Positions 8,856 to 16,797 of a stretch of DNA of 64,000 bases are shown here, one piece after another; within the stretch, counting starts at the first letter, position 1; every line of letters begins with the position of its first letter. Source of the stretch: Cyanobium gracile PCC 6307 (lineage in GTDB: Bacteria > Cyanobacteriota > Cyanobacteriia > PCC-6307 > Cyanobiaceae); contig NC_019675.1 in assembly GCF_000316515.1 (NCBI RefSeq), positions 2,505,964-2,569,963 on the forward strand, read 5' to 3'. The position numbers and the translations under genes are program-made. The notes below the pieces were generated by a model, which was not told the origin of the DNA, did no database searches, and saw only the letters and a program-made list of their open reading frames with translations.

Positions 8856-9165
8856 CGAACTTCGCTGCCAGCACCACATCGGAGCGGGTCAGTCCTTCTG
8901 GATCGTGGGTGTAAGTGGTGGCGGCCGCATATCCCCATCCCAGCTGGAAATCGGCATGGTGCCCCTGCTCCTCACAGATGGCTCCGGCATGGCGCACCCA
9001 GTGGAGTGCGGAGCTGAAATCCTGGAACGTCCAGACCTTGTGCAGATGATTTCCTTCGACCAGCTCCCAGCCAGGCAGTTCGCCCAGGAACCTGTTGATT
9101 TCATCGCTGGTCAATGGGGGGCCAACACCTTGGGCAGGGATGCAGAGTTCGTCCCGTAGGTTCAT
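8824..9165 (-). CDS. Pterin-4a-carbinolamine dehydratase (PCD), copy 1
   Basis: A 113-residue protein with the PCD/DCoH motif QGHHADFQLGWG and the aromatic-rich block WTFQDFSSALHWV. The enzyme dehydrates 4a-hydroxytetrahydropterin so that it can be recycled to the cofactor. It is a close paralog of the gene at 16228-16566 (blocks HKVWTFQDFSSAL and HKAWTFQDFSSAL). It is first in a two-gene minus-strand unit with the Coq4-like gene. In both copies a pterin-reductase-like sequence lies divergently upstream, here only a remnant. Confidence 0.9.
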   Translation of the reverse strand: MNLRDELCIPAQGVGPPLTSDEINRFLGELPGWELVEGNHLHKVWTFQDFSSALHWVRHAGAICEEQGHHADFQLGWGYAAATTYTHDPEGLTRSDVVLAAKFDAISDGDDLA

Positions 9166-9310
9166 GATTCAATATCTTCCATCTTCCTGATATCAGGCTA
9201 ACGACATTGGGGTCGGCTCGAGAGGTTTCATGGATGGGCAGAGGACGCATCCAAGGCGCAGATCGACCGCACATGAGAGGCTGGAGCATTGTTCAGCCAG
9301 GCGCCTGGGA

Positions 9311-9433
9311 GAAAAGGGATGGCCGCTCTTTCCCAGGCTGATCGCCTTCCCTCCCTGGAGGCTGACATCGGCGCAGGCCTTTGGTGAGGCCTTTGCTGAA
9401 CTCCACTGCACCGTGCCGCGTCTGCCGTATCGA
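9311..9433 (+). pseudogene. 3' remnant of a dihydrofolate reductase-like gene
   Basis: About 40 codons match the C-terminus of the intact reductase at 16798-17376: RLIAFPPWRLTSAQAFGEAF here against RRIAFPPLRLTSVQALGGAF there, with clear DNA similarity as well. Nothing upstream resembles the rest of the enzyme, so about 80% of the gene is gone. Its position, divergent from PCD copy 1, mirrors the intact pair at 16.2-17.4 kb. This indicates a duplicated two-gene module of which one member decayed. Confidence 0.75.
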
Positions 9434-9993
9434 TCATCATCGCGAACTGGGCACCAACCCCATCCTGCCAATCCTGGCGATGCATCTCCGGGGTTTGGCA
9501 CTGCCTATTGAAGCGGATTCGCCAAGGCCAATCGTTGGGCACCTTCCAGATCGCAGCAGCAGCACACTTTCAACAAGTTGTGACATTTGGAGGCGATGTG
9601 ATGGCTCGTCGATCAAAGGATCAACTGACAGGGCCGCTGCAAGCAGGCCCTGCAGGCTCATCTGTGGGCACTGCGCTGGCGCAGCAAGGGAGTAGCAGCA
9701 ACCGGCAGTTTTCTGAAACGTAGCCAGGAATCAGTGGTGAGGAACCGAGAAAGTGGAATCGTTGACTCAGAAGAGAAGCTTTCGGGATCAGAGCCACAAG
9801 GCCGAGCCTGTTCAAAGCGTTGAGCCTTGGTGGTGCCGTGGATAGGAGGCATATCTACAGCAGTCAGACACCACTTTCATGCCCATACTGAAGGAAGAGG
9901 AGCAATGGCGTGACAAGTGAAAAGATTCGATTTGGCAGCGATCTGGCCGCTCCATAGGCTCTGGCATTGATCCCAACACTTGCGGACTCGATC
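9434..9993. other. Intergenic stretch with no recognised gene
   Basis: About 560 bases with short open frames in all directions, none with recognisable domains, good ribosome-binding sites or consistent composition. It probably contains decayed DNA left after loss of the reductase copy upstream. Confidence 0.5.
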
Positions 9994-10179
9994 ATGAACA
10001 AGCTCCAGTTCAAAGGTGAATGGCATGAGTTGAAAGGAAAGCTCAGGCAGAAGTTCGCCGATCTCACCGATAACGACTTGGATTTCGCCGAGGGCCAGGA
10101 AGAGGAATTGCTTGGCCATCTGCAGAAGACGCTCGGCAAGAGCCAACAAGAGATTGCCCAGCTGGTTAACACCCCTTAG
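9994..10179 (+). CDS. CsbD family stress protein
   Basis: A 61-residue charged, helical protein ([20 protein letters not shown]) of the CsbD family, small cytoplasmic proteins induced by general stress in many bacteria; the molecular role is not established. The frame is open to 9967, but the ATG at 9994 is the family start. It lies 10 bases before a DUF1328 gene, so the two likely form a stress operon. It is one of three CsbD-type genes in this region and differs from the other two. Confidence 0.85.
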   Translation: MNKLQFKGEWHELKGKLRQKFADLTDNDLDFAEGQEEELLGHLQKTLGKSQQEIAQLVNTP

Positions 10180-10189
10180 GAGACCCGTC

Positions 10190-10354
10190 ATGCTGAACTA
10201 CTCCATAACCTTTTTTGTCATTGCGATCGTCGCTGCCGTCCTGGGCTTCACAGGTATCGCTGGCTCAGCTGCGAGTATTGCACAGGTGCTGTTTCTTGTG
10301 TTCCTCGTGCTTGCCGTGGTCTCTTTCCTCACCGGCCGGCGTGGCGTGACATGA
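10190..10354 (+). CDS. DUF1328 small membrane protein
   Basis: A 54-residue protein with two hydrophobic helices separated by a glycine turn ([19 protein letters not shown]) and a basic end, the pattern of the YtjA/DUF1328 family of small inner-membrane proteins. A good ribosome-binding site (AGGAG) lies 8 bases before the ATG. Its position directly after CsbD supports a joint stress or envelope role, which is inference. Confidence 0.85.
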   Translation: MLNYSITFFVIAIVAAVLGFTGIAGSAASIAQVLFLVFLVLAVVSFLTGRRGVT

Positions 10355-10449
10355 ATGACTGCCTGAATCACGATGTTCTGATCTGATCATTGAGCTGCCT
10401 GGGTAGGCAGCGTTGATTGTCACAGTTTTCTTATCGCTAAACCTTCTTT

Positions 10450-10620
10450 CCCCCTCGCCATCGTCACCATGAACCACCAACGTCGTTTTCTGCGCTAGCT
10501 GGCCGCCACTTGCTTTGGCCTGGCGCCAAGGACTTCGAGGACATGGCCGGAATGGGTTGAGCCAGGACCCGCGGCGCGGTCTGGCACCACGCGTGAAGAA
10601 CCAGGCCGGGCCGCTCACCT
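10450..10620 (+). pseudogene. Internally deleted copy of the exported CsbD-like gene
   Basis: This stretch matches the gene at 15310-15636 and its flanks at DNA level, including the leader before the ATG, the first codons and the sequence around and after the stop codon. Two internal segments are missing, and codon 10 has become a TAG stop (ttt ctg cgc tag). It is therefore a dead copy. The matching flanks show that a segment larger than the gene was duplicated. Confidence 0.8.
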
Positions 10621-10728
10621 CTAGAGGTTTTCCACTTCGTTCGTTGATCAGATCGACTGTGCGACCAATAGCCATCGATTCTTTGATTCCCCAACGCACA
10701 ACCACAATCACTTGAAATGAGGTAGACT

Positions 10729-10875
10729 ATGATTTACACGATTATCGTTGTTCTCGCCGTTCTCTGGCTTCTGGGAGTGGTTAGTTCCTTTACAGCAGGC
10801 GGACTGATTCATCTGCTGTTAGTCATTGCTTTGGTTCTTCTGGTAGTGAATCTCCTGCAGGGACGAACGGTCTAA
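10729..10875 (+). CDS. Very small membrane protein (Lmo0937/DUF5670 type)
   Basis: A 48-residue protein, MIYTIIVVLAVLWLLGVVSS and onward, with two hydrophobic helices around a short TAGG turn and an NLLQGRTV end. This is the pattern of the Lmo0937 family of tiny membrane peptides, often found beside CsbD and DUF1328 genes. GAGG lies 6 bases before the ATG. I found it by reading the sequence between the longer open frames. Confidence 0.75.
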   Translation: MIYTIIVVLAVLWLLGVVSSFTAGGLIHLLLVIALVLLVVNLLQGRTV

Positions 10876-10878
10876 CCA

Positions 10879-10906
10879 TGAGGTGGTCTGGGTTTTCTGG
10901 ACAGTC
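10879..10906 (+). repeat. Solo IS3-family end
   Basis: The sequence starting TGAGGTGGTCTGGGTTTTCT and ending in GGACAG matches the left end of the intact IS at 41861-43126 at 25 of 26 positions. No transposase follows. It begins 4 bases after the stop codon of the Lmo0937-type gene. It is a scar of the same element family also seen at 14125. The 230 bases from here to the MgtC gene hold nothing else I recognise. Confidence 0.7.
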
Positions 10907-11142
10907 CCCATCGGGCACCCGTTCAGGGGGCGGGATGAAACTCAGATCCATTGCCCTGCCATGGATCTGCCCCTCTGACTGTCGCTTGAAGATCTCTCAA
11001 GACCAGCGCCGTTGCTCCAACGGTCCCCATTTCAGGCCTGGCAACCAGCCGCAGGCAATACGGGTAGCGCCTCGTAGAGCCGTACACGCCATATCAACCC
11101 CCCTGAACGTGTACGATAAAGAAAAGAATTCATGATGACTAT

Positions 11143-11646
11143 TCAGCGCAACTTGGATTGACTCCGCTTTCCACGGATTTCGAACAGCCGCTCGACCTTG
11201 GGAATAAATGACAAGATTACCAATGCTAAAAGAGTACTCAGGATGGCCGTCACTTCCCGGCCCATGCCTGATGCTATGCCAATTGCCGCCGTTAGCCATA
11301 TGCTTGCCGCCGTAGTCATCCCCTTAGTCTCCTCTTGTCGACTTCCCATAATGATGGATCCTGCCCCAAGGAAACCCACCCCAGCGGCCAATCCATGCAT
11401 CACATTGGTTAAATCGGCAACAGTGGCTCCCGCTTGTTGAGGAATAAGAACAAAGAGCGCCGCCCCGAGAGAAACAAGCATGTGCGTTCGCAACCCTGCC
11501 GTCCGGCCCTTCAACTCTCGGTCATATCCAAGTAGACCACCAAGTATCGCAGCAAGCATGATGCGGAAAATGATGCGAATAAAATGAGACAGATCGGTGA
11601 TCTCGGAGAACTCAGATAGCACGGTATTCCATATCACTTGCCACAT
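11143..11646 (-). CDS. MgtC/SapB family membrane protein
   Basis: A 167-residue inner-membrane protein with four or five hydrophobic segments and the MgtC block LLGYDRELKGRTAGLRTHML, followed by GAGSIIMGS. MgtC proteins act in adaptation to low magnesium, acid or phosphate stress, partly by binding and inhibiting ATP synthase. The ATG at 11646 is preferred; the open frame continues to 11748 but the extra 34 residues are not membrane-like or conserved. It lacks the long C-terminal regulatory domain of enterobacterial MgtC. Confidence 0.85.
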   Translation of the reverse strand: MWQVIWNTVLSEFSEITDLSHFIRIIFRIMLAAILGGLLGYDRELKGRTAGLRTHMLVSLGAALFVLIPQQAGATVADLTNVMHGLAAGVGFLGAGSIIMGSRQEETKGMTTAASIWLTAAIGIASGMGREVTAILSTLLALVILSFIPKVERLFEIRGKRSQSKLR

Positions 11647-11760
11647 ACTCTTAGACGCAACTTGGCTTGACTGTACGTCATCCACTTCCACCACGAGACT
11701 TCCTGGCGCTACTCCTAAGTAGGGACTCCTGAAAAGCCAGGTACCCATTCACGGGGCGAG

Positions 11761-12156
11761 ATGCTGAGTCTCGGCACTTCGGCTCCCATGGTCATCAAGC
11801 GAGGCTGCAGATCTGCTCTGCTGATGCCTCAGGTGCTGCGCGTTCGCCCCACCTGCTGGGAGCGCCTTGTTCAACTGCTGGAGATCACAAGCGGTGAGCT
11901 GCTACCTGATCAGAAGATCCCGCAGCTGACATCACGTCGAGAGCTGGGCCGGGCTGAGGCCCTGAAGCTTTGGGTGGAGAAACGCCAGGCGGGCTGGGCG
12001 CCCTGCAACCCCCAGTGGTGCTCCCCACGACCGCCCAGAGCGATCCACCCCCACCAAGCTGAATCAAGAAACGATGGCCACCTCCTTGCCGATGAGCAGC
12101 AGCCACCAGCCACGGCGATACCGCCTGGTGGATCACCACGGCCAGCCCCACCTTGA
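11761..12156 (+). CDS. DUF1651-like hypothetical protein, probably degenerate
   Basis: Residues 40-86 (ending EALKLWVEKRQAGWAPCNPQW) resemble the C-terminus of small cyanobacterial DUF1651 proteins, with the invariant tryptophans and the LW-x2-KR-x-GW pattern. The N-terminal 35 residues and everything after residue 87 do not look conserved, and the frame runs into the next gene. It may be a fragment fused to unrelated sequence. No function is known for the family. Confidence 0.35.
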   Translation: MLSLGTSAPMVIKRGCRSALLMPQVLRVRPTCWERLVQLLEITSGELLPDQKIPQLTSRRELGRAEALKLWVEKRQAGWAPCNPQWCSPRPPRAIHPHQAESRNDGHLLADEQQPPATAIPPGGSPRPAPP

Positions 12157-12574
12157 GCTCGATGAGCACTTCGAGTCGATCGAGGATGCCTGGGCGTTCG
12201 CCACCGACTGGTGGCAGCAGCAGCAACCCGCTGGCGCACCAGAGACCCAGGTGGGGCTTGGTTTGGAGGTGAGCACCGAGAACGTCTTCCGCGTGCTATG
12301 CATCAAGGCCCGCGGCCACCGCGACCTGGTGACGTTGGTTGGCCATGCCGCCGAGATCAGCGCCAATGAATGGGTAACGGTCAGCCGCACCTGGGTGTGC
12401 AGCCACGAGCACGGCCAGCAGTTCAAGGCCTCCTACCTCAGGGCCTCCGCTCCAACCACCGCCGAGGGGATCGAGAAGTACCTGGGTTCGGGGATGATCC
12501 GCGGGATCGGCCCGACCTACGACGGTGACACCCTGGCGGCTGAGCCGGCGATCTTCCTACCCACTCTGCTCTGA
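12074..12574 (+). CDS. Chimeric small protein containing the N-terminal OB domain of RecD2 helicase
   Basis: A 166-residue protein. Residues 1-65 resemble small cyanobacterial proteins (YRLVDHHGQPHLELDEHFES). From about residue 70 to 150 the sequence matches the start of RecD-like DNA helicase RecD2: FRVLCIKARGHRDLVTLVGH, HEHGQQFKA, then EGIEKYLGSGMIRGIGP. After that the helicase is gone and the frame ends within 18 residues. No ATPase domain remains, so it cannot be a helicase. It is either a recombination scar or a small protein that adopted this domain. Confidence 0.6.
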   Translation: MATSLPMSSSHQPRRYRLVDHHGQPHLELDEHFESIEDAWAFATDWWQQQQPAGAPETQVGLGLEVSTENVFRVLCIKARGHRDLVTLVGHAAEISANEWVTVSRTWVCSHEHGQQFKASYLRASAPTTAEGIEKYLGSGMIRGIGPTYDGDTLAAEPAIFLPTLL

Positions 12575-12833
12575 GATGAGCGCCGCAGGGATGTAGCCAG
12601 AACCATCCCCTGGGCGGAGCAACGCCTGGGCCTTGAACTCACCCCCAGACAGAAGGCGCCGACCGGACGATCAACCCACTCAGGCCCACCACCTACACCA
12701 GCGTCTGCGGCCCGCTGATCTGGCGTGGCGGCCATCGCAGAGCGGGCAGCGGTGGGACAGACCGCAGCGGCAGAGCTGATGCACTCCCGCTGGCAGCTCC
12801 AGGGGAATCGGACCCGCAGAAGGCGGAGCCGAT

Positions 12834-13016
12834 TCAGCCATGGCATTCACAGCCACAGCTGGCGTGGCAGGGCTCACCGTTGGGGTGCCCTTTGGCGCAG
12901 ACCTCGCTGCAGAACAGCAGGGCGCCGTTGCGGAACGGACTGTCCTCTTGCACCGTGCAGTGACAGCCCGGGCAGGCGCACTGCAGCGTGGCGGGTTTCT
13001 CCAGGGTCGTGGTCAT
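12834..13016 (-). CDS. smtA: Cyanobacterial metallothionein SmtA-like
   Basis: A 60-residue protein with nine cysteines and four histidines in the SmtA arrangement: CACPGCHCTV near the N-terminus, FCSEVCAKGH in the middle, CHASCGCECHG at the end. Such proteins bind zinc and other soft metals in a cluster in the cytoplasm. The frame is open upstream to 13094, but the ATG at 13016 matches the family. No smtB-type regulator is adjacent; the only ArsR/SmtB gene in the window, at 61149, is probably not its partner. Confidence 0.92.
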   Translation of the reverse strand: MTTTLEKPATLQCACPGCHCTVQEDSPFRNGALLFCSEVCAKGHPNGEPCHASCGCECHG

Positions 13017-13284
13017 GGACTCTCCTTGCTCTGTGCCGATGGGCCCAGTCTGGTGCCGCCGGCGCCGGGGAGGAACGGCTTGCCGTACTGACAAGCCGGG
13101 CTCCTGGATCTATTAATGAATCAGAGGCCACGACCAGGGCAGCGCGAGCCCAGACCCTGCAACCGGCCCAAGGGCGCTCGATACGGGGCGCCCTTCTCAT
13201 TGTTGACGGGTTCGGCGGTGACTATCCCCCAGAGTCATTTCCGGTCACCCCCTCCAGGAGTGCACATCTCGGGCTGTGCGCGTC

Positions 13285-13764
13285 TCAGGGTCTGAGCATC
13301 ACGGCCAACCATGGTCGGCGATCGGCGGGTCTGTCCGGGTCGCTGGCCCTACCGGGTCGCTGACCAAGCCGTCGTAACCGGAAGCCATACGCCAGGGCCT
13401 CGGCATGGATCGCCTCCGAATTGGCGGGGTCGACACCCAGCAGGCCCGCCAGCAGTTCATGGCGGAGGGGCAGGCCGTCGCGTGAACTCTCCATCAGGAC
13501 CCTTGCGACGGTGAGGTCATCAAGGGGGGCGACGGGCTCGGCCTCGGAAGGCTGCTGCTGGGCGACGGCTTCCACCAGCGCCCGATCCATGGCCTCCCGC
13601 TGCTCAGCCGTCAGGACGGCGGCGACATCAGCTGAGCCAGGAATCTGCACAGCAGCGGGAGCGATGCCCAGCCATTCGATCAGCTCCAGTGCGGCGGTGC
13701 GGCCGATACCGACCCGGTCGATCCACTCATCAAGGCGGATGGGCTCGTTGTAGTTGCTGTCCAT
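13285..13764 (-). CDS. Hypothetical protein with a possible N-terminal helix-turn-helix
   Basis: A 159-residue soluble protein. The start (LDEWIDRVGIGRTAALELIE) looks like a helix-turn-helix of the kind used to read DNA, followed by an acidic linker and a second helical part with HAEALAYGFRLRRLG. I do not recognise a named family. Codon use and GC fit the host. It stands alone on the minus strand between metallothionein and a decayed region. Confidence 0.55.
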   Translation of the reverse strand: MDSNYNEPIRLDEWIDRVGIGRTAALELIEWLGIAPAAVQIPGSADVAAVLTAEQREAMDRALVEAVAQQQPSEAEPVAPLDDLTVARVLMESSRDGLPLRHELLAGLLGVDPANSEAIHAEALAYGFRLRRLGQRPGRASDPDRPADRRPWLAVMLRP

Positions 13765-13813
13765 CGTCAGGTCCAGGCACGGTTCAGGATCGAGAGCTGG
13801 ATGGGGCGGGTCA

Positions 13814-13999
13814 TCAAGGCTCCAGTTCCAACATATCCACCATCCACCCCCGAGACTGTGATGAAATTCGATGGGATGAGCTGATCCTTTCCTGGCCGAG
13901 GAGGCGGAGCATCTTCTCGTCGCTCAGGCGAAAGTTCGGCAGCTGATCCAATATCTGTAGCTGCGCGATCCTCCAAAGACACTCCGGAGGGACGACCTG
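13814..13999 (-). pseudogene. Remnant of an unrecognised coding sequence
   Basis: A minus-strand open frame of about 61 codons reads LQILDQLPNFRLSDEKMLRL and continues LGQER before a stop, with protein-like amphipathic composition. It has no start codon after the upstream stop. It looks like the 3' end of a lost gene. The bases from here to 14124 hold nothing else I can name. Confidence 0.3.
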
Positions 14000-14124
14000 T
14001 CAAAAGCCTTTACATTCTGTTTTAGTGGGGCGAAGACTCTTGAATCAACCATGACTGACTCCACCTCCCGCTGCGGATTCACCGCCTTCGGCGAAACCTG
14101 GAGTGGTCGAGGCACCATGCTCGG

Positions 14125-14312
14125 TGAGGCGTCTGGGTTTTCAGGACAGGACCTATCGTTAACCAATGTGGTGGGGGCGCCGCTCCTGAATCGGGCTCCG
14201 ACCCATGAGCAAACGCCGCACCCAGTGCCCCGAGTTCAAGGCCAAAGCCCCGATGGAGGCGATCAGTGGTTGCAAGACTTTCCAGAGGATCGCCGCCGAC
14301 AAGGCCATCGAT
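14125..14312 (+). mobile_element. 5' remnant of an IS3-family element
   Basis: The left end TGAGGCGTCTGGGTTTTCAG, the leader and about the first 30 codons of orfA (starting at 14205, MSKRRTQCPEFKAKAPMEAI) match the intact element at 41861 onward. Similarity ends at about 14312, and no orfB is present. Substitutions throughout show that it is old. Confidence 0.75.
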
Positions 14313-14493
14313 CAGTTCAATTTCTCAGTGGTCCCATGATTCACCAACTGCTGCGTTCACGGTCCAAGAGCTGGTGAGCAGGCCGCTAGGTAAGGCTGTC
14401 CCCCGAGAACGTTGGATCAGGCCAGTTCCCTGGGCCAGTAGTGGAAGCCTGAGAGCAGGTGCATTCAGCAGGACGCCCTCATCGAGATGATCC

Positions 14494-14541
14494 GCCACCC
14501 CAGTGCCTGACTGATCGATGTCAGTCGGGCACTGGGGTGGC
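14494..14541. repeat. Long near-perfect hairpin
   Basis: Two arms of 21 bases (GCCACCCCAGTGCCTGACTGA and its inverse copy starting TCAGTCGGGCACTGGGGTGG) flank a 6-base loop; 20 of 21 pairs match and the odd one is a G-U pair in RNA. No T-run follows, so it is not a simple terminator. It sits in a gene-free stretch of about 600 bases (14315-14922) in which I see nothing else. It could be a mobile repeat or a structured RNA element. Confidence 0.6.
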
Positions 14542-14922
14542 GATGCATGGGACGCGAGGTCTTGGGACGGGCGGTGAAACCCCGACCCTGGCGACCTAAC
14601 ACCCGATCATCAGCTGATCAACCTGGTGGGAGTACACACCTAGCTGCCTCCCCTCCTTCTTTGTATGGGGAGCGCAAGTGGAATAGCTGGTTTCGGGAAG
14701 TGCCCTGCATGGATCCGCTGAAATGAAGCAGAACTGCGCACGGTCCGCATCAAGTCGCCCAGGCCAGAGGATGGCCGAGTAATATCCTTGATGCAGCAGA
14801 CTAACTGCAGGAGAATTTAAGGAAGGCTAAAGATCATTGGTGAATCAATGACTGTGTTCCTGAGCAGACTTGGAGGACACATCCTTATCAAATGGATGTG
14901 AACACCCTCATAGGAGTCAGTC

Positions 14923-15105
14923 ATGGGTTTGGGAAAAGACATCAAAGCCACCGCCAAGAACATCGAAGGCAAGGTTCAGGAGACCACTGGCAACATCACC
15001 GGTGACAAGAAGGACCAGCTGGCGGGAAAGGCCAAGCAAGCCCAGGCCAGCGGTGAACATGCCGTGGAAGACCTGAAAGACTCAGTGCGAGACGCTACCA
15101 ACTAA
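14923..15105 (+). CDS. CsbD family stress protein
   Basis: A 60-residue charged protein, MGLGKDIKATAKNIEGKVQE, with the CsbD pattern of repeated GK-x-K and DQLAGKAKQAQ blocks. Such proteins respond to general stress in the cytoplasm; the mechanism is unknown. AGGAG lies 8 bases before the ATG. It is followed by an exported relative at 15310. Confidence 0.88.
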   Translation: MGLGKDIKATAKNIEGKVQETTGNITGDKKDQLAGKAKQAQASGEHAVEDLKDSVRDATN

Positions 15106-15309
15106 AAGTCGCTCCATTAGTGAGTCGGTTCTCCAATCAGTTTTATGGTGCCCCACGCAATCGGTTTAACGCTTGCCGATTCAGCTCAAGGAGTTCGCTG
15201 AAGAACCCAGCGAGACTTGCGAAATTGGGGCAACTGCCCCATTCGTGAGGCGTGGCCAGCAGGAGCGCAGCGGCTCCTTATACCTTGTTTTCCCCTCGCC
15301 ATCGTCACC

Positions 15310-15636
15310 ATGAATCACCAACTTCGTTTTCTGCGCCAGCTGGCCGCCACTTGCCTTGGCCTGGCCTTCAGCCTGCTGGTGTTGATCGCCACGCCATCCT
15401 TGAGCGCTCCTGTCCAGGCCTCAGGAACCTTCACCCTCAGCGCCTCCCCCTTGCCCCTTGCCGCCATCGCCGGACGCGTCAAGGCTGGCGCCAAGGACTT
15501 CGAGGGCAAGACCCAGGAATCGATTGGCAAGGTCACTGGGAAAAAGGGAGATCGCCTCGCCGGCAAGGCTAAGCAAGTTGAAGCTAAAGGCCGGAATGCT
15601 GTTGAAGACGTCAAGGGCAAGGCCGGGATGGGCTGA
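15310..15636 (+). CDS. CsbD-like protein with signal peptide
   Basis: A 108-residue protein. Residues 1-38 are a clear export signal (RQLAATCLGLAFSLLVLIA, ending at VQASG), and residues 55-105 are CsbD-like (AKDFEGKTQESIGKVTGKKG, AGKAKQVEAKGRNAVEDVKG). CsbD proteins are normally cytoplasmic, so an exported version is unusual. The ATG at 15310 is chosen because the hydrophobic segment starts there. A deleted copy lies at 10450-10620. Confidence 0.8.
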   Translation: MNHQLRFLRQLAATCLGLAFSLLVLIATPSLSAPVQASGTFTLSASPLPLAAIAGRVKAGAKDFEGKTQESIGKVTGKKGDRLAGKAKQVEAKGRNAVEDVKGKAGMG

Positions 15637-15785
15637 GCCAGGATCAGCGGCGCGGCCTGGCACCATGACTGAAAATGCCTGGCCGGGCCATTCCCCTTTC
15701 ATTGAGGGAGACCCTGTCGCGAGTCCATTCGATTCACCAGTGGGTACTTCCTCAGCGATCCTTCGATGGAAGATCAGTGATTGAG

Positions 15786-15990
15786 ATGCCCACCATGCGG
15801 CGCTTTGCTGGCATCAGCTTGATCAGCGAGCGTATCCCGGATGAGGCCTGGATCCCGGCGTTCCGCCATCTGCTCGAGAAGCACAGCCTCGGTGAGGAGG
15901 CTTTTGTGACGAGGAATGCGCACCTCACGGCCATGGGAATGGCCATGAGCCAGGACACAATCATTGATCCAACCCTAACCCAAGGCGCTG
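15786..15990 (+). pseudogene. IS5-family transposase fragment
   Basis: The frame reads MPTMRRFAGISLISERIPDE, then FRHLLEKHSLGEEAF and MSQDTIIDPTL. This is the N-terminal part of IS5-type transposases just before the first catalytic Asp region (compare the usual RRFAG-x-L-x-DERIPDETTILNFRHLLE and GTIIDATLI). The match ends near 15990 and the rest of the transposase is absent. Confidence 0.7.
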
Positions 15991-16176
15991 TTGCAGTGCG
16001 ATCACAGCTTTGCCAATGCCCCGCTTGCCACGTCCACCACAGAAGAAGCTCTCACCCAGCCATTGAGCCACAGCATTGCAGTGTCCCCAGAGGCCATGTG
16101 GCGTCAGTGCAGCACCCTTTAGAGGAAGGTCATCCAGGCGGGCGTAGATGATCCAGCCCCCGGCACTCTTTATCAC
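15961..16176 (-). CDS. Short hypothetical protein, possibly a fragment
   Basis: A 71-residue open frame with protein-like composition: GGWIIYARLDDLPLKGAALT, then PHGLWGHCNAVAQWLGESFF. I do not recognise it. It has an ATG but no obvious ribosome-binding site and lies against the transposase scar, so it may be part of a broken gene. Confidence 0.3.
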   Translation of the reverse strand: MIKSAGGWIIYARLDDLPLKGAALTPHGLWGHCNAVAQWLGESFFCGGRGKRGIGKAVIALQQRLGLGLDQ

Positions 16177-16227
16177 AAGCTGTTGGCACGTGGATCAATC
16201 GGCTGGGTCATGGGGAAGGCATTCCCC

Positions 16228-16566
16228 TCAGCTCATATCAACACCTTCGATGGAATCAAGTTCTGTTGCTAGAGCGATATCAGCTCGGGTGAGTCCTTCA
16301 GACTGGTGGGTGTAGGTTATCGCTTCCGCATAACCCCAGCCCAGCTTGAAATCGGCATGGTGGCCCTGTTTCTCACAGATGGCGCCAGCGTGACTCACCC
16401 AGTCGAGGGCTGAGCTGAAGTCCTGAAAGGTCCAGGCTTTGTGTAAGTGATGGCCATCGACCAGATCCCAGCCTGTGAGTACGCCAAGGGAATCTTTGAT
16501 CTCATCTGGAGTCAGGTTGGCACCAATATCCTCAGGGGAGCTGTTGGCCTTGTTGGCTAAAACCAT
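16228..16566 (-). CDS. Pterin-4a-carbinolamine dehydratase (PCD), copy 2
   Basis: A 112-residue paralog of the gene at 8824, with QGHHADFKLGWGYAEAITYT and the same aromatic block. It acts in recycling of oxidised pterin cofactors. It lies divergently from a dihydrofolate reductase-like gene about 230 bases away, which fits a shared pterin role. The two copies differ most at the N-terminus. Confidence 0.9.
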   Translation of the reverse strand: MVLANKANSSPEDIGANLTPDEIKDSLGVLTGWDLVDGHHLHKAWTFQDFSSALDWVSHAGAICEKQGHHADFKLGWGYAEAITYTHQSEGLTRADIALATELDSIEGVDMS

Positions 16567-16797
16567 CGTCAGTTCGTTTAAAATGGGCTATGCTCAACCT
16601 AGCGAGGGAGAGGCCGGCTGAAGGGGTTTTTCTGCTTGCTGAAGCCGCTGTCAAGGTGCTGATCTGCGGCGCATATGGCGCTTCGTATCTTGCGCTCATC
16701 CGTTCAAAGCCAGCAGCCTGTAGTGGAAAGCAACCGATGAGATCATGCTCCCTTGACCTCGGCGTTGACCACGATCACCAACCGCGTCAGCCTCCCA

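Noticed and set aside
12980-13130. SmtB-type operator before the metallothionein
   Set aside because: I found no convincing 12-2-12 inverted repeat; only a weak ATTAATGAAT palindrome.
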